NCBI RefSeq assembly: GCF_014268455.2
Contig: NZ_CP077085.1
Span: forward strand, 2,232,001 to 2,296,000
DNA: 64,000 nt
Source: Pseudomonas shahriarae
Lineage (GTDB): Bacteria > Pseudomonadota > Gammaproteobacteria > Pseudomonadales > Pseudomonadaceae
Reading direction: 5' to 3'
Shown here: one piece after another, positions 16,955 to 26,188 of the stretch
How the letters are laid out: every line of letters starts with the position of its first letter
Numbering within the stretch: position 1 is the stretch's first letter
The notes under the pieces: model-generated
The model's input: the letters and a program-made list of their open reading frames with translations, nothing else
Databases searched by the model: none
What the model was told of the DNA's origin: nothing
Made by a program: the position numbers and the translations under genes

Positions 16955-19262
16955 TCGGCACCCAGAGGTCGAGCAGGGCGTTGAGTTCTTCGCGGCGGAA
17001 GGGTTTGGCCAGGTAGTCGTTCATACCGGCGGCCCGGCACCGTTCGCGCTCCTCGGCCAGGGCATTGGCGGTCAGCGCGACAATCGGCAGCTCCGGCCAG
17101 CGCCCGCTACGGCGAATCTGCCGGCTCGCCTCGTAGCCATCCATCACCGGCATGTTGCAGTCCATCAGCACCATATCGAAGCGCTGTTCTTCCAGTTGCT
17201 TCAGTGCCTCGCCGCCATGGGCCGCGACCACCACCTCGCAGCCCAGCTTGCCGAGCATGCCCTTGGCCACCAGTTGATTGACCGGGTTGTCCTCCACCAA
17301 AAGGATGCGCGCCCGATGCGCGACCGGGCCGGTTTCCAGTTGGGCCAGGTCGAGGACGATTTCGCTGTCGGCGCGCAGGGTGCGGTGCAGGACCTGATAC
17401 AGCGCAGCGCGGCTCAGCGGGCGAGCCTGCTGTTGCAGGGGCGCCAGGGCAGCCACTTCTTCGCTGGGCATGAAGTTGCCGTAGGCGGTAATCAGCAGGA
17501 TCGGTGCGCTGACGGTCGGGCGCAGGCGGAACAGGCACTCGGGGCAGTCGGTGATCAGGATGTCCGGCGCCAGGCCGGTCAAGTCGTCGTCGATGGTGTA
17601 GCAGTGTGGGGACAATCCCCAGTGCGGCAGCAGGCTGAGCAGCAGTTCTGCCAGGCCACTGCTGGCCCCGGTAATCACCGCGACCTCGCCGGTCAACGGC
17701 CCCAGCCGCGCCGCCGGTGTGTGGGCGGCCAGTGGCAGTTCGGCGCAGAACTGGCTGCCGAAGCCGGTTTCCGAGCTGATGGTCAGCCGCCCGCGCATGG
17801 CCTCGCAAAGGTTGTGGGTCAGCGCCAACCCCAGGCCAGTCCCGCCAAACTGGCGGGTAATGCCGGCGCCCGCTTGGGTGAAGGGTTTGAAAATCCGCGT
17901 CTGGGCCTCCTGGGCAATGCCGATGCCGGTGTCGCACACTTCGATGCGCACGCCATCGGGTTGTGCACTGAGGCGTACGTCGACGCGGCCGAAACGGGTG
18001 AACTTCAAGGCATTCGACAGCAGGTTACTGACGATCTGCCGCACCCGGGTCGGATCACCCACGACCTGGGCGGGAAACTGCGGGTCGATCAGGCAGGTCA
18101 ATTCGACGCTGGGGGCGGCGTTCTGCGACAGCAGGTTGGCGGTGTCTTCCACCAGGGAGCCGAGATCGAAAGGGATGCTCTCCAGTTCCAGTTGCCCGGC
18201 ATCGAACTTGGACAGGTCGAGAATATCGTTGAGCAGTTCTACCAGGACCTTGCCGGAGTCATGGGCAATCGACAATTGTTGGCGCTGCTCGGCATTCAGC
18301 GTGCTGTCCAGGGACAGCGCGATCATGCCGAGCAGGCCGTTGAGCGGGGTACGGATTTCATGGCTCATGTTGGCGAGGAAGGCCGCACGCGCCTGGGCCA
18401 TGCCCAGGGCAGTCATTTTCGACGCTTCCAGTTCCTCGTTGGACTGGCTTAGCCGCTGGTTGATCGCCTTGAGCTCGGTGGTACGCGCCGAAACAATATC
18501 TTCCAGTTGGCCGAGGTACTCGGTCAGGCGGTCCTCGGCGTGGCGCCGTTGCTGGATTTCGGTCTCCATATTCTCGAACTGTTGGTTGGCGACATTGACC
18601 AGCACACCGATCTCATCGTGTTCGTGCCCCGACGGGCAGTCCAGGCGAGCCTGGGGCCCATTGCCGGGGCTGCGGGTGCTCAGCTCGCGGATGATCCGCA
18701 CCAGGGGTTGGGTCAGCATCACGTAGAACAGGCCCAGAAGGATGCCGGTCAGGATCAGGCTGCGAGCAAAGCCATTGAGCAGGGTGATCTCCGCTCGGCG
18801 TAGGAATCGGCTGCCAAACGCGTACGTATCGACGTCAAGGCGCAATACGCCGAGGGATTCGCCGGGCATATGGGTAAGATACAACCGGTTTTCGAACTGG
18901 CGGTTGGCGCCGAACAAAAAATCGCTGATGGGGCGGTAGCTGCTCTCTTTGCGCGGCCGATCAACGTCAGCCAGCACCAGGCCATTATTGTCGACCAACT
19001 GAGCCTGCGTGATGGCGGGGGAGTGCAGCAGGCCCAGGGTCAGTTCCTGGGCCAGTTCCGCGTCGATGTTGTAGGCGATACGTGAGGCAGGGTTATGGCT
19101 GATTTCAATCAGCGCGTGTATTTCACGGTTGATGGACGCGTCTTCGCTGGCATAATCAATGCCGATTTGGATCAGGCTGAGCAAGGTTCCCAATACGAAA
19201 CCGACCAGCACAGTCAGTCTGGCTTGTTTATAAGACAAGCGGTGGGCGAACTTGATATCCAT
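16938..19262 (-). CDS. sagS: SagS-type hybrid sensor histidine kinase
   Basis: 774-residue hybrid kinase. Transmembrane segments at about 15-35 and 167-187 bracket a periplasmic sensor domain, followed by a HAMP-like and coiled-coil linker, HisKA with His301 (NMSHEIRTPLNG), HATPase_c (GTGLGLAL), a degenerate receiver-like domain, and a canonical receiver with Asp701 (LMDCNMPVMDG). No Hpt domain is present; in P. aeruginosa SagS passes phosphate to HptB and controls surface attachment and biofilm tolerance. The name rests on architecture and the identical neighbourhood (gpx, ospR). The start at ATG 19262 matches the membrane-anchor N-terminus; upstream frame is spurious. Overlaps ospR tail to tail. 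Confidence 0.82.
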   Translation of the reverse strand: MDIKFAHRLSYKQARLTVLVGFVLGTLLSLIQIGIDYASEDASINREIHALIEISHNPASRIAYNIDAELAQELTLGLLHSPAITQAQLVDNNGLVLADVDRPRKESSYRPISDFLFGANRQFENRLYLTHMPGESLGVLRLDVDTYAFGSRFLRRAEITLLNGFARSLILTGILLGLFYVMLTQPLVRIIRELSTRSPGNGPQARLDCPSGHEHDEIGVLVNVANQQFENMETEIQQRRHAEDRLTEYLGQLEDIVSARTTELKAINQRLSQSNEELEASKMTALGMAQARAAFLANMSHEIRTPLNGLLGMIALSLDSTLNAEQRQQLSIAHDSGKVLVELLNDILDLSKFDAGQLELESIPFDLGSLVEDTANLLSQNAAPSVELTCLIDPQFPAQVVGDPTRVRQIVSNLLSNALKFTRFGRVDVRLSAQPDGVRIEVCDTGIGIAQEAQTRIFKPFTQAGAGITRQFGGTGLGLALTHNLCEAMRGRLTISSETGFGSQFCAELPLAAHTPAARLGPLTGEVAVITGASSGLAELLLSLLPHWGLSPHCYTIDDDLTGLAPDILITDCPECLFRLRPTVSAPILLITAYGNFMPSEEVAALAPLQQQARPLSRAALYQVLHRTLRADSEIVLDLAQLETGPVAHRARILLVEDNPVNQLVAKGMLGKLGCEVVVAAHGGEALKQLEEQRFDMVLMDCNMPVMDGYEASRQIRRSGRWPELPIVALTANALAEERERCRAAGMNDYLAKPFRREELNALLDLWVPTTTSL

Positions 19263-19428
19263 TGGGTGCTGAGCCACTTTACGTTTCCCTTCGCCCGGCA
19301 AGCATAGCTGAACATCCTCAGCGTCGGCCTTGCCCGGTATGAATCGTTTTTTCAGGTGCAGCCGTCTGGCAACTGCGTCAGGGTTGCCAATACGCCATCT
19401 TTTACAAGAACTTGCCACAGGAATAGTC

Positions 19429-20319
19429 ATGGATTCTCGATTGAATGCCTTTCTTGAGCGGGCCGATGCGGTGCTTGCTCGTCTGGAACCCCTGTTGCCA
19501 GCGCCTCGCGCGGTGATTGACTGGAACCACTGCCTGGCGGCCCGCTGGCAGCGTGAGGGGCGCAGCGGCTTTCTGCTGCCCCTGGAAGTCAGCCTGGATA
19601 TGCGCCTGTCCGACCTGATTGGAGTCGACAAGCAGCGCGAGCAATTGGCCCGCAATACCCAGCAATTTCTCGACGGCCTGCCCGCCAACCATGCGTTGCT
19701 CTGGGGCTCGCGGGGCACAGGCAAATCGTCCATGGTCCGCGCCTTGCTGGCCCAGCATGCCAAAGCCGGCTTGCGCCTGATCGAAATCGAGCGTGACCAC
19801 CTGGCCGACCTGCCGCGGGTGGTCGAGCAACTGCTCAAGCTGCCCCAGCGTTTTATCCTGTTCTGCGACGACCTGTCGTTCGAGGCCGGCGAAGGCGATT
19901 ACCGTGTGCTCAAGAGCGTGCTCGACGGTTCGCTGGAGCAGGCCCCGGAAAACGTGCTGCTGTACGCCACCTCCAACCGTCGTCACCTGGTACCGGAAAA
20001 CCAGAGCGACAACGACAATTGGAAACGCGTGGACGGTGAACTGCACCCCAGTGAAGCGGTGGAAGACAAGATCGCCTTGTCCGACCGTTTTGGTTTGTGG
20101 CTGTCGTTCTATCCTTTCACCCAGGAGCACTTCCTGGACGTGGTGGAGCACTGGATCGGCGAGTTGGCCAACAAAGCGGGTTTGCAGTGGCAGCGCGATG
20201 AAGCACTCGACATCCTTGCGGTGCGCTGGGCCACCGGCCGTGGCAATCGCAACGGTCGTTGCGCCTACCAGTTCGCCCGCTACTGGGTGGGGCTTAAATT
20301 GCTGGAGCGTCAGCCATGA
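19429..20319 (+). CDS. DUF815 AAA-type ATP-binding protein
   Basis: 296-residue protein of the DUF815 family, a P-loop ATPase of unknown role. Walker A is WGSRGTGKSSMVRAL (starting near residue 90), Walker B LFCDDLSFE (near 147), and a sensor-like ATSNRRHLVPE follows, as in AAA+ proteins. The C-terminal helical part ends RWATGRGNRNGRCAYQFARY. CAGGA lies before ATG 19429. The stop overlaps the next ATG (ATGA), so it is co-translated with the free methionine sulfoxide reductase, an association also seen in P. aeruginosa as I recall it. Function not established. Confidence 0.85.
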   Translation: MDSRLNAFLERADAVLARLEPLLPAPRAVIDWNHCLAARWQREGRSGFLLPLEVSLDMRLSDLIGVDKQREQLARNTQQFLDGLPANHALLWGSRGTGKSSMVRALLAQHAKAGLRLIEIERDHLADLPRVVEQLLKLPQRFILFCDDLSFEAGEGDYRVLKSVLDGSLEQAPENVLLYATSNRRHLVPENQSDNDNWKRVDGELHPSEAVEDKIALSDRFGLWLSFYPFTQEHFLDVVEHWIGELANKAGLQWQRDEALDILAVRWATGRGNRNGRCAYQFARYWVGLKLLERQP

Positions 20320-20798
20320 TTGATTTGCAACAGTCGGGCAGCGGCCTTGATGGGTACGCCATGCTCTGTGCGCAGCTGGAATCGCTGCTGGCCGATGAGC
20401 GCGACTTTATCGCCAACGCGGCGCAGTTTTCGGCGTTCCTGTTCAACCAACTCGATGACTTGAACTGGGCGGGCTTCTATCTCAATCGTGATGAGGAACT
20501 GGTGCTGGGGCCTTTCCAGGGGCAGATCGCCTGTGTGCGGATCCCGTTTGGTCGAGGGGTGTGTGGTGCGGCGGCGGCTTCACGGCAAACCCAGCGGGTG
20601 GAAGATGTGCATGCCTTTGCCGGGCATATTGCTTGCGACAGTGCTTCCAACAGTGAGCTGGTGGTGCCATTGATCAAGGATGGGCGGTTGATTGGGGTGC
20701 TGGATCTGGATAGCCCGAAACTGGCGCGTTTCAGGCTTGAGGATCAGATGGGGATTGAGCAACTGGCGGCAATCTTCCTGCGGTTGACTGACTGCTGA
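20316..20798 (+). CDS. msrC: Free methionine-R-sulfoxide reductase (GAF domain, MsrC/fRMsr)
   Basis: 160-residue single GAF-domain enzyme reducing free L-methionine-R-sulfoxide. Catalytic-site cysteines lie in ACVRIPFGRGVCG and HIACDSASNSELV, and the NWAGFYL block is characteristic of this subfamily rather than of signalling GAF domains. Starts on the stop codon of the DUF815 gene. With MsrB at 15468 the window encodes two R-stereospecific repair routes, one for proteins and one for the free amino acid. A REP-like sequence follows. Confidence 0.88.
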   Translation: MIDLQQSGSGLDGYAMLCAQLESLLADERDFIANAAQFSAFLFNQLDDLNWAGFYLNRDEELVLGPFQGQIACVRIPFGRGVCGAAAASRQTQRVEDVHAFAGHIACDSASNSELVVPLIKDGRLIGVLDLDSPKLARFRLEDQMGIEQLAAIFLRLTDC

Positions 20799-20817
20799 GT
20801 GAGCGCAGTTGCATTCC

Positions 20818-20932
20818 TTGTGGGAGCTGGCTTGCCTGCGATGGCGTCGGGTAGAACAGTGGGGGCGGGGCCCCACGTCTACGTTAACGACCATCGCCGC
20901 GATGCGGCGACCCGACAATCCCGCCCCTACAA
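20818..20932. repeat. Two REP-type repeats of different families
   Basis: TGTGGGAGCTGGCTTGCCTG (20820-20839) is an arm of the common REP type. About 50 bases on, the complement of 20890-20930 starts TAGGGGCGGGATTGTCGGGT and contains a CGCCGCATCGCGGCG palindrome, a second intergenic repeat type. Both lie between convergent genes. Confidence 0.6.
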
Positions 20933-23900
20933 TGGCGCCATATTGTCCAACTGCTCTTGCAGCACGTGCTCAAGGTCGAGCATGGCTTGTTCTATGGCTT
21001 TGATCCAAATCTCGACCTGCACCGGGTCGGCTGCCTCACCTGCCTGTTCCAGCACCTCACATTGCTTGGCCAGTGTGCGGGCCTGGACGATCCTGGCAGC
21101 GCCCTTGATCTTGTGGGCCTGGTCGATCAGGTCCTGAGGCGTGCCTTGTCCGAGCATTGCCATGAGTTCCTCGCGATCACGCCGGCTGCTGCTCAACAAT
21201 TCTTCCAACAGACGCTGGCTTAACAGTGGATCACCACCGGTGAGGGTGTTCAGGCTATCGAGGTCAAAGATCCGCCCTGGCGACAGTGGGGTGATCTCGG
21301 CCAGATGGCGCTCCAGTGTGGTAAGGCTGATGGGTTTGAACAGGCAGTCGTTCATGCCTGCATCCCGGCAGCGCTGTTTTTCCTCCGGCTGAGCATTGGC
21401 GGTAAAGCCCAGGATGATGCAGGGCGTGATGTCCTCCCGTTGTTCATGTTCGCGGATCGACCGTGCCAGTTCATAGCCGTTCATGATCGGCATATTGCAG
21501 TCGGCAATGATCAGGTCGAAGTGCTCCTGGCGCCAGGCCTGGAACCCCGCCGCGCCATGCTGGACTGCAGTGAACCGGTGCCCGAGGAAACCCAGTTGCT
21601 GACACATGAGCAGGCGGTTGGCCGGATGGTCGTCCACCACCAGCACATTGAGCACCGCCGCAGCATCCTGGGTCGCAGGCTTGAGCTCGATCAGCGGGTA
21701 GGCAGGTGGCAGGCTGGTCATCTGCAGCGAGACAAACACCTGGGTGCCGACCCTGGGCACGCTGCTCAGGGTCAGTTGCCCTCCCATCATTTCGCATAGG
21801 CTACGACAGATGACCAGCCCAAGACCTGCGCCGCTCCTGGCCAGGTGCCCGGAATTGTCGGCCTGGGAAAACGGTTCGAACAGGCGCTGCTGATCGTCTC
21901 GGCTGATCCCGATGCCGGTGTCCTCGACCACCAGTTTCATCTCGATTTGCTGTGGCTCGCCGGTGGCCTGGATATCCACCCTGATCTTCACTTCGCCCTG
22001 CTCGGTGAACTTGATGGCATTGCTCACCAGGTTCGACAGGACCTGTTTGAAGCGCAGGGGGTCGATCTGCACATCACGTTCTTCAACGCCGGGATTGAAC
22101 TCCAGTAGCAAATTGAGACTCTTCTGGCGTGCCAGCCCATCGAACACACGCACCACCGACTCGATCAGTTCCCGCAGGTTGACGCGTTCCGGCGCCAGGC
22201 TCAGGCGACCCGACTCGATGCGTGCGATGTCGAGGATGTCGCCAATCAACTCCAGCAAGTCCTTGGCCGAGTTGTAGGCCACCTCGATGGCCGGACGATC
22301 CAGATGCCCATGGTCGGCACGCTTGAGGGTCAGCTCCAGCATGCCGATCACCGCGTTCATGGGGGTGCGGATCTCATGACTCATGGTCGCCAGGAATGTG
22401 CTTTTCGCGCGATTGGCCTCATCGGCACGGTCCTTGGCGCTGCGCAGGTCATCGAACAATTGGCGGCGTTCGCTGATATCAATCCAGCCGCCGATGATGC
22501 CCTGGACCTTACCGACCGAATCGCGGTACGGCAGGATCCAGTGATAGATCGTCAGGTGCTGCCCATGAATATGCAGGGCGCGATCCAGGATCAGCGGCTT
22601 GCCTTCGGCGACTACCCGCAGATAGTCGGCATGGTACTGACTGGCTTGTGCTTCGTTTTCCAGGTTGATCTGCATGACACTCTTGCCGATGACGTCCTCG
22701 CGCTTGACGCCGAAGACCTGCAAGTAACTGTCATTGCAGGTCTGTAGCAAACCATTGCGATCACGCACGTAGATCGGGTGAGGGGTCTCATTGACCAGGG
22801 CGCGCATGAATTCGTATTGATCGCTCAGGGCCCTTTCCGCCATCTGCCGCTGCTTGATCTGTCGGCGCATGTAGCCGTTCCAGGCCAGGGATGTAAGCAG
22901 CAGCAGCCCGGCGGCGCTGACGATCTGGATAATCAGACGGTGGTAGTTGCGCCAATAGCTGTCGGAGGCGGCCGTGTAGCCACGCCAGCGGTTGTTGATG
23001 ACCCCAAGTTCGTCCGGCGCGATGCTGAGCAGGGCCTTGTCGAGAATGGAGGCCAGTTCGGTGGCGCTGCGTGACGTCGCCAGGGAAAAAGAAGCCAGTT
23101 GCGTGCCGATACTCGAACTGACCTGCAACTGACCCTGGAAGAAGTGGGATGAGAGGAAGTAGTTGGCAACCACCAACGAGTTGACGGCCCCATCCACTTG
23201 CCCCTGGGCCAGCATTTCCGAGGCCTTGAAGGTGTCGCTGGCCTCCACCAGGGTGATCTGTGCAAACTCGCGGCGCAGGTAGCCCACCAGGGGGTTGCCT
23301 TCGGTGATTGCCAGTTTTTTCCCCGCCATTTGCTCAAGGCTTGAGGGTGCCCCAGGTTCCTTGCGTGTCAGCAGGACATAGGAGTTCTGCAGGTACGGGC
23401 GGCTGAAATTGAGCTTGGTTTCGCGTTCGCGGCTGGGGCTGATGGCGGCAATGATGTCGGCATTGCCGTTTTCCACCTGCTCGATCATCTGTTTGACGTT
23501 GCGGGTGTTCAGGAACTCCAGGCGCAAGCCCGTACGTAGCCGGATCAACTCCAGCAGGTCGGCGGTCATGCCCCGCAGTTGACCATCTGAGTCGGCGAAT
23601 GTCAGTGGCGCGAAGGTTTCGTTGATGACCACTTTCACCACTGGGTGATCCATGAGCCAGCGCTCTTCACGCTGGCTCAACTGCAACTTATGGTCGGTCA
23701 GCAGGATATCGCTGCCTGCACTCCAGCGTTTGGCGATGTTCTCCCGCTCGTAGGTCCCGACACCGGCGAGGACCGTATTGATGATGCCCAGCAGGGTCTG
23801 CTGGTCGCGGTGCACGGCAAAACTGAAGCCGTACGCTTCGTGCTTGCCGAAATTGGCCATGCGGATGTTCTTCAGGTAGCCCTTGTTGATCATGTAATGG

Positions 23901-24565
23901 GTGGAAATGGTATCGCCGAGAAACACATCGGCCTGGTCAAAGGCCACGGCATTCAGCGCATTCAAATAGGACGGATAGATCTGGATGATCGCATTGGGGT
24001 ACAGCGCTTCGACTTCTTTCAAGGGCAGGTAGTGGTAGACAAGGCTCAAGCGCAGGCCCGCCAGCCCGTCATCGAGCGGGCGGGTTTCTGTGTCACGGGT
24101 GACCAGTACCGGCTGGTCGACCGCATAGGGTGTTGACAGGACGATGTCGGTGTTGCTCGCTTCAAATCCGTTGGCGCTGCCCAGCAGGTCGATTTTCCCC
24201 TCTTCCAGTGCCTGGATTGCCGCCTCCCGCGAGGGGTAGCGCACCACCGAGACGGGCAATGCCAGGGCTTTGGCGAGGATGCCCGCGTAATCGGCAGTAA
24301 TACCTTCATAGTCACGACCGCTGGCGGTGATGTCGAAAGGTGGGTAGTCGGGTGTCGAGGCTCCCAGCAGCAGTTCCCGTTTGTTTTGTAGCCAATGGCG
24401 CTGCGTGGGGGTCAGTTGAGTGTCCAACTGAACGATGCCGGCACGACTCAGCAGTGCGTAGCGTTCTGGAGCGGTTTGAGTGGCTGGCACGGCTGTACTC
24501 AAGCACAGCCCGGTACTCAAAATGATTAGATAGTCCTTTAAACGCCTTGGCATCCTGTTTCTCAC
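20927..24565 (-). CDS. BvgS/EvgS/RocS-like hybrid sensor kinase (1212 residues)
   Basis: Unorthodox sensor with full phosphorelay. After an N-terminal signal or anchor (about 10-30) come two periplasmic SBP_bac_3 venus-flytrap domains (about 55-280 and 295-520), a transmembrane helix near 545-565, a PAS domain (590-700; HPIYVRDRNG), HisKA with His730 (TMSHEIRTPMNAV), HATPase_c, a receiver (IIADCNMPIMNGYE, Asp near 1024) and a C-terminal Hpt (AHKIKGAAR, His near 1150). This is the BvgS/RocS1 order. The GTG start overlaps the stop of the upstream LuxR-type regulator gene (GTGA); ATG 24553 is the alternative. It probably acts on that regulator. Signal unknown. Confidence 0.88.
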   Translation of the reverse strand: MRNRMPRRLKDYLIILSTGLCLSTAVPATQTAPERYALLSRAGIVQLDTQLTPTQRHWLQNKRELLLGASTPDYPPFDITASGRDYEGITADYAGILAKALALPVSVVRYPSREAAIQALEEGKIDLLGSANGFEASNTDIVLSTPYAVDQPVLVTRDTETRPLDDGLAGLRLSLVYHYLPLKEVEALYPNAIIQIYPSYLNALNAVAFDQADVFLGDTISTHYMINKGYLKNIRMANFGKHEAYGFSFAVHRDQQTLLGIINTVLAGVGTYERENIAKRWSAGSDILLTDHKLQLSQREERWLMDHPVVKVVINETFAPLTFADSDGQLRGMTADLLELIRLRTGLRLEFLNTRNVKQMIEQVENGNADIIAAISPSRERETKLNFSRPYLQNSYVLLTRKEPGAPSSLEQMAGKKLAITEGNPLVGYLRREFAQITLVEASDTFKASEMLAQGQVDGAVNSLVVANYFLSSHFFQGQLQVSSSIGTQLASFSLATSRSATELASILDKALLSIAPDELGVINNRWRGYTAASDSYWRNYHRLIIQIVSAAGLLLLTSLAWNGYMRRQIKQRQMAERALSDQYEFMRALVNETPHPIYVRDRNGLLQTCNDSYLQVFGVKREDVIGKSVMQINLENEAQASQYHADYLRVVAEGKPLILDRALHIHGQHLTIYHWILPYRDSVGKVQGIIGGWIDISERRQLFDDLRSAKDRADEANRAKSTFLATMSHEIRTPMNAVIGMLELTLKRADHGHLDRPAIEVAYNSAKDLLELIGDILDIARIESGRLSLAPERVNLRELIESVVRVFDGLARQKSLNLLLEFNPGVEERDVQIDPLRFKQVLSNLVSNAIKFTEQGEVKIRVDIQATGEPQQIEMKLVVEDTGIGISRDDQQRLFEPFSQADNSGHLARSGAGLGLVICRSLCEMMGGQLTLSSVPRVGTQVFVSLQMTSLPPAYPLIELKPATQDAAAVLNVLVVDDHPANRLLMCQQLGFLGHRFTAVQHGAAGFQAWRQEHFDLIIADCNMPIMNGYELARSIREHEQREDITPCIILGFTANAQPEEKQRCRDAGMNDCLFKPISLTTLERHLAEITPLSPGRIFDLDSLNTLTGGDPLLSQRLLEELLSSSRRDREELMAMLGQGTPQDLIDQAHKIKGAARIVQARTLAKQCEVLEQAGEAADPVQVEIWIKAIEQAMLDLEHVLQEQLDNMAPL

Positions 24566-25188
24566 ACTAACGCGTTGCGTTTTGCCATCTCGATAAGTTC
24601 TACCAAGGACTTGGCCTTAAGTTTTTGCATAAGTCGTTTTTTATAAGTGCTAACAGTTTTGTTGCTGAGGAACATGCCTTTGGCAATTTCCTTGTTTGTA
24701 CGGCCTTGCGCGAAAAGTTGTAGGACCATAAGTTCCCGATCATTAACGGCTTTGAAAAGATTCAATTCTTCGTTTTCTCCCACATCGGTGCCGGTGCTGT
24801 TTAATGCCTGGCTTGGGAAATAGTTGTAACCTGAAAGTACAGCTCTGACAGCACTTAGCAGTTCACTTAGGTCGCCTTCTTTGCAAACATAGCCATCAGC
24901 ACCGGAACGCATGCAGCGTGTCGCAAAAAGTGTCGGCGATTGGGCCGTCAAGATCAGGGTTTTCATTGGCGTGCTCATTGCATTGAACCTGCAGAGAACC
25001 TCCAGTCCGTCGAGTTTTGGAATACTGATGTCAAGAATTATGAGGTCTGGGAGGCATTCGCGGACCATTTGTATTGCATCACAACCGTTATCTGTTTCGC
25101 CGACTACTTTGTAACCTTCATGTTCCAGCAACATTCGGATTGCAAGTCGAATGACCGGGTGGTCGTCAATAATAAAAACTGTATTCAT
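24562..25188 (-). CDS. LuxR/FixJ-family response regulator (BvgA/RocA-like)
   Basis: 208-residue regulator: receiver domain with phospho-acceptor Asp53 (LIILDISIPKLDG) and a C-terminal LuxR-type helix-turn-helix (NDRELMVLQLFAQGRTNKEI, then LSNKTVSTYKKRLMQKL). It is transcribed first and overlaps the hybrid kinase gene by four bases, so it is the presumed output of that kinase. The DNA is visibly richer in A and T than the surrounding genes, as is its upstream region, hinting at different ancestry or relaxed codon use. In the Roc, Bvg and Evg systems such regulators control fimbriae or virulence genes; targets here are unknown. Confidence 0.88.
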   Translation of the reverse strand: MNTVFIIDDHPVIRLAIRMLLEHEGYKVVGETDNGCDAIQMVRECLPDLIILDISIPKLDGLEVLCRFNAMSTPMKTLILTAQSPTLFATRCMRSGADGYVCKEGDLSELLSAVRAVLSGYNYFPSQALNSTGTDVGENEELNLFKAVNDRELMVLQLFAQGRTNKEIAKGMFLSNKTVSTYKKRLMQKLKAKSLVELIEMAKRNALV

Positions 25189-25539
25189 GAGCCAATTCCA
25201 TACTAGTGCAAATAAGCGCGCACATTAGCTCAGAAGGTAGGGCAGGAGCATGAAGGGAAGGCTGAGTAGATATAAAACAGGAAAATTCCTACGGCCAAAA
25301 AGGTATTGGACTACGACACACTAAGGCTTTATTGGTCGTGTTGTAAGAGTTTCTTAGGTGAAGGATTGGAAAGTTGTGCGGTGTTATTTGCCGCTTTAAT
25401 TAAGGTAATGTTTCAGTTTCAAGAGTGTTTAATGTCCTACGCCAAAATTTGAAAATTACTTTGGCCAGGCTCGGTGTATTGATGTAGTGGGGGAGCAGTT
25501 TGGTCAGATGGTTGCTGGGCAAGTGCAAGGTCGCACTCT
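25189..25539. other. AT-rich gene-free interval upstream of the RocA-like gene
   Basis: 351 bases with no supported gene and low GC. It should contain the promoter of the regulator-kinase operon. A GGAAAATTCC palindrome lies near 25280, and TACGACAC / GTGTTGTA form an imperfect hairpin around 25313-25347. No trace of an EAL domain was found downstream of the receiver-only gene. Confidence 0.5.
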
Positions 25540-25941
25540 TTAATCATCGGCAAGTCCCGACTGGCTGATCAATTCGATCCAGGCTTCTTTATTCAAGGGC
25601 TTAGCCAAATATCCAAGCAGGCGCAAGTCACGTTGTATTGCCAGGGTTTTCAAACATTCCAGTTCGAGGGCAGGCAGTCCACTTAGCAATACAGCACTTT
25701 TGACAAAGCCCGTATGGCAGGCTATCTCCACCAGCTCCAACCCGGTGAGGTCCGGCAGGCATTGATCGCATAACATGATATCGAAGGGGGCCTCGGTTGT
25801 TCTCATCAACTTGATCGCCTGCTCCGCACTCTCGGCAGGGGTCAGTTGGTGGAAGCCGAAACTCTTGAGCAGGCACTGAATGGCCAGGAGTTGAAAAGGG
25901 TGATCTTCCACCAACAGGATGCGCAATTTTCGTTCGGGCAT
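25540..25941 (-). CDS. Receiver-only response regulator resembling the RocR receiver
   Basis: 133-residue stand-alone receiver domain. Acidic pair in LLVEDHPFQ, phospho-acceptor Asp59 in IMLCDQCLPDLTGLEL, and the conserved Lys in YLAKPL. There is no output domain. The spacing and wording (VEDxPFQ, CD....GL, LGxLxKP) resemble, from memory, the receiver of P. aeruginosa RocR, a receiver-EAL protein encoded with RocS1 and RocA1. Here it is next to a RocS/RocA-like pair on the same strand. Start at ATG 25941; a GTG at 25977 would add 12 residues, and neither has a good ribosome site. Confidence 0.8.
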   Translation of the reverse strand: MPERKLRILLVEDHPFQLLAIQCLLKSFGFHQLTPAESAEQAIKLMRTTEAPFDIMLCDQCLPDLTGLELVEIACHTGFVKSAVLLSGLPALELECLKTLAIQRDLRLLGYLAKPLNKEAWIELISQSGLADD

Positions 25942-26188
25942 AGGAGTTTCCGTGGAAGTAGCAGCAGCCGGAAACACGTCGGCCGATGCCTGTGTCTGTT
26001 TGCTCGGTGAGTCAGGCGCTGGGCTATCGTGGGTTTGCGTGAGTGTAGGAGCTGATCGTTGGAGCGGATAAGAGAGGGGTGATTATTCATCGGGTGTTGG
26101 GGTGAATTCGATCAGGCTGCTCTGGTGCCTGCGTAGGTGGATTCTTTGAGGCAAGCACCCAGGCAGGAAAACCTGCCCGGGGTGTGGG

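Noticed and set aside
26162..26177. GGCAGG-AAAA-CCTGCC as terminator of dgt
   Set aside because: Six-base stem without a T tract; could be chance.
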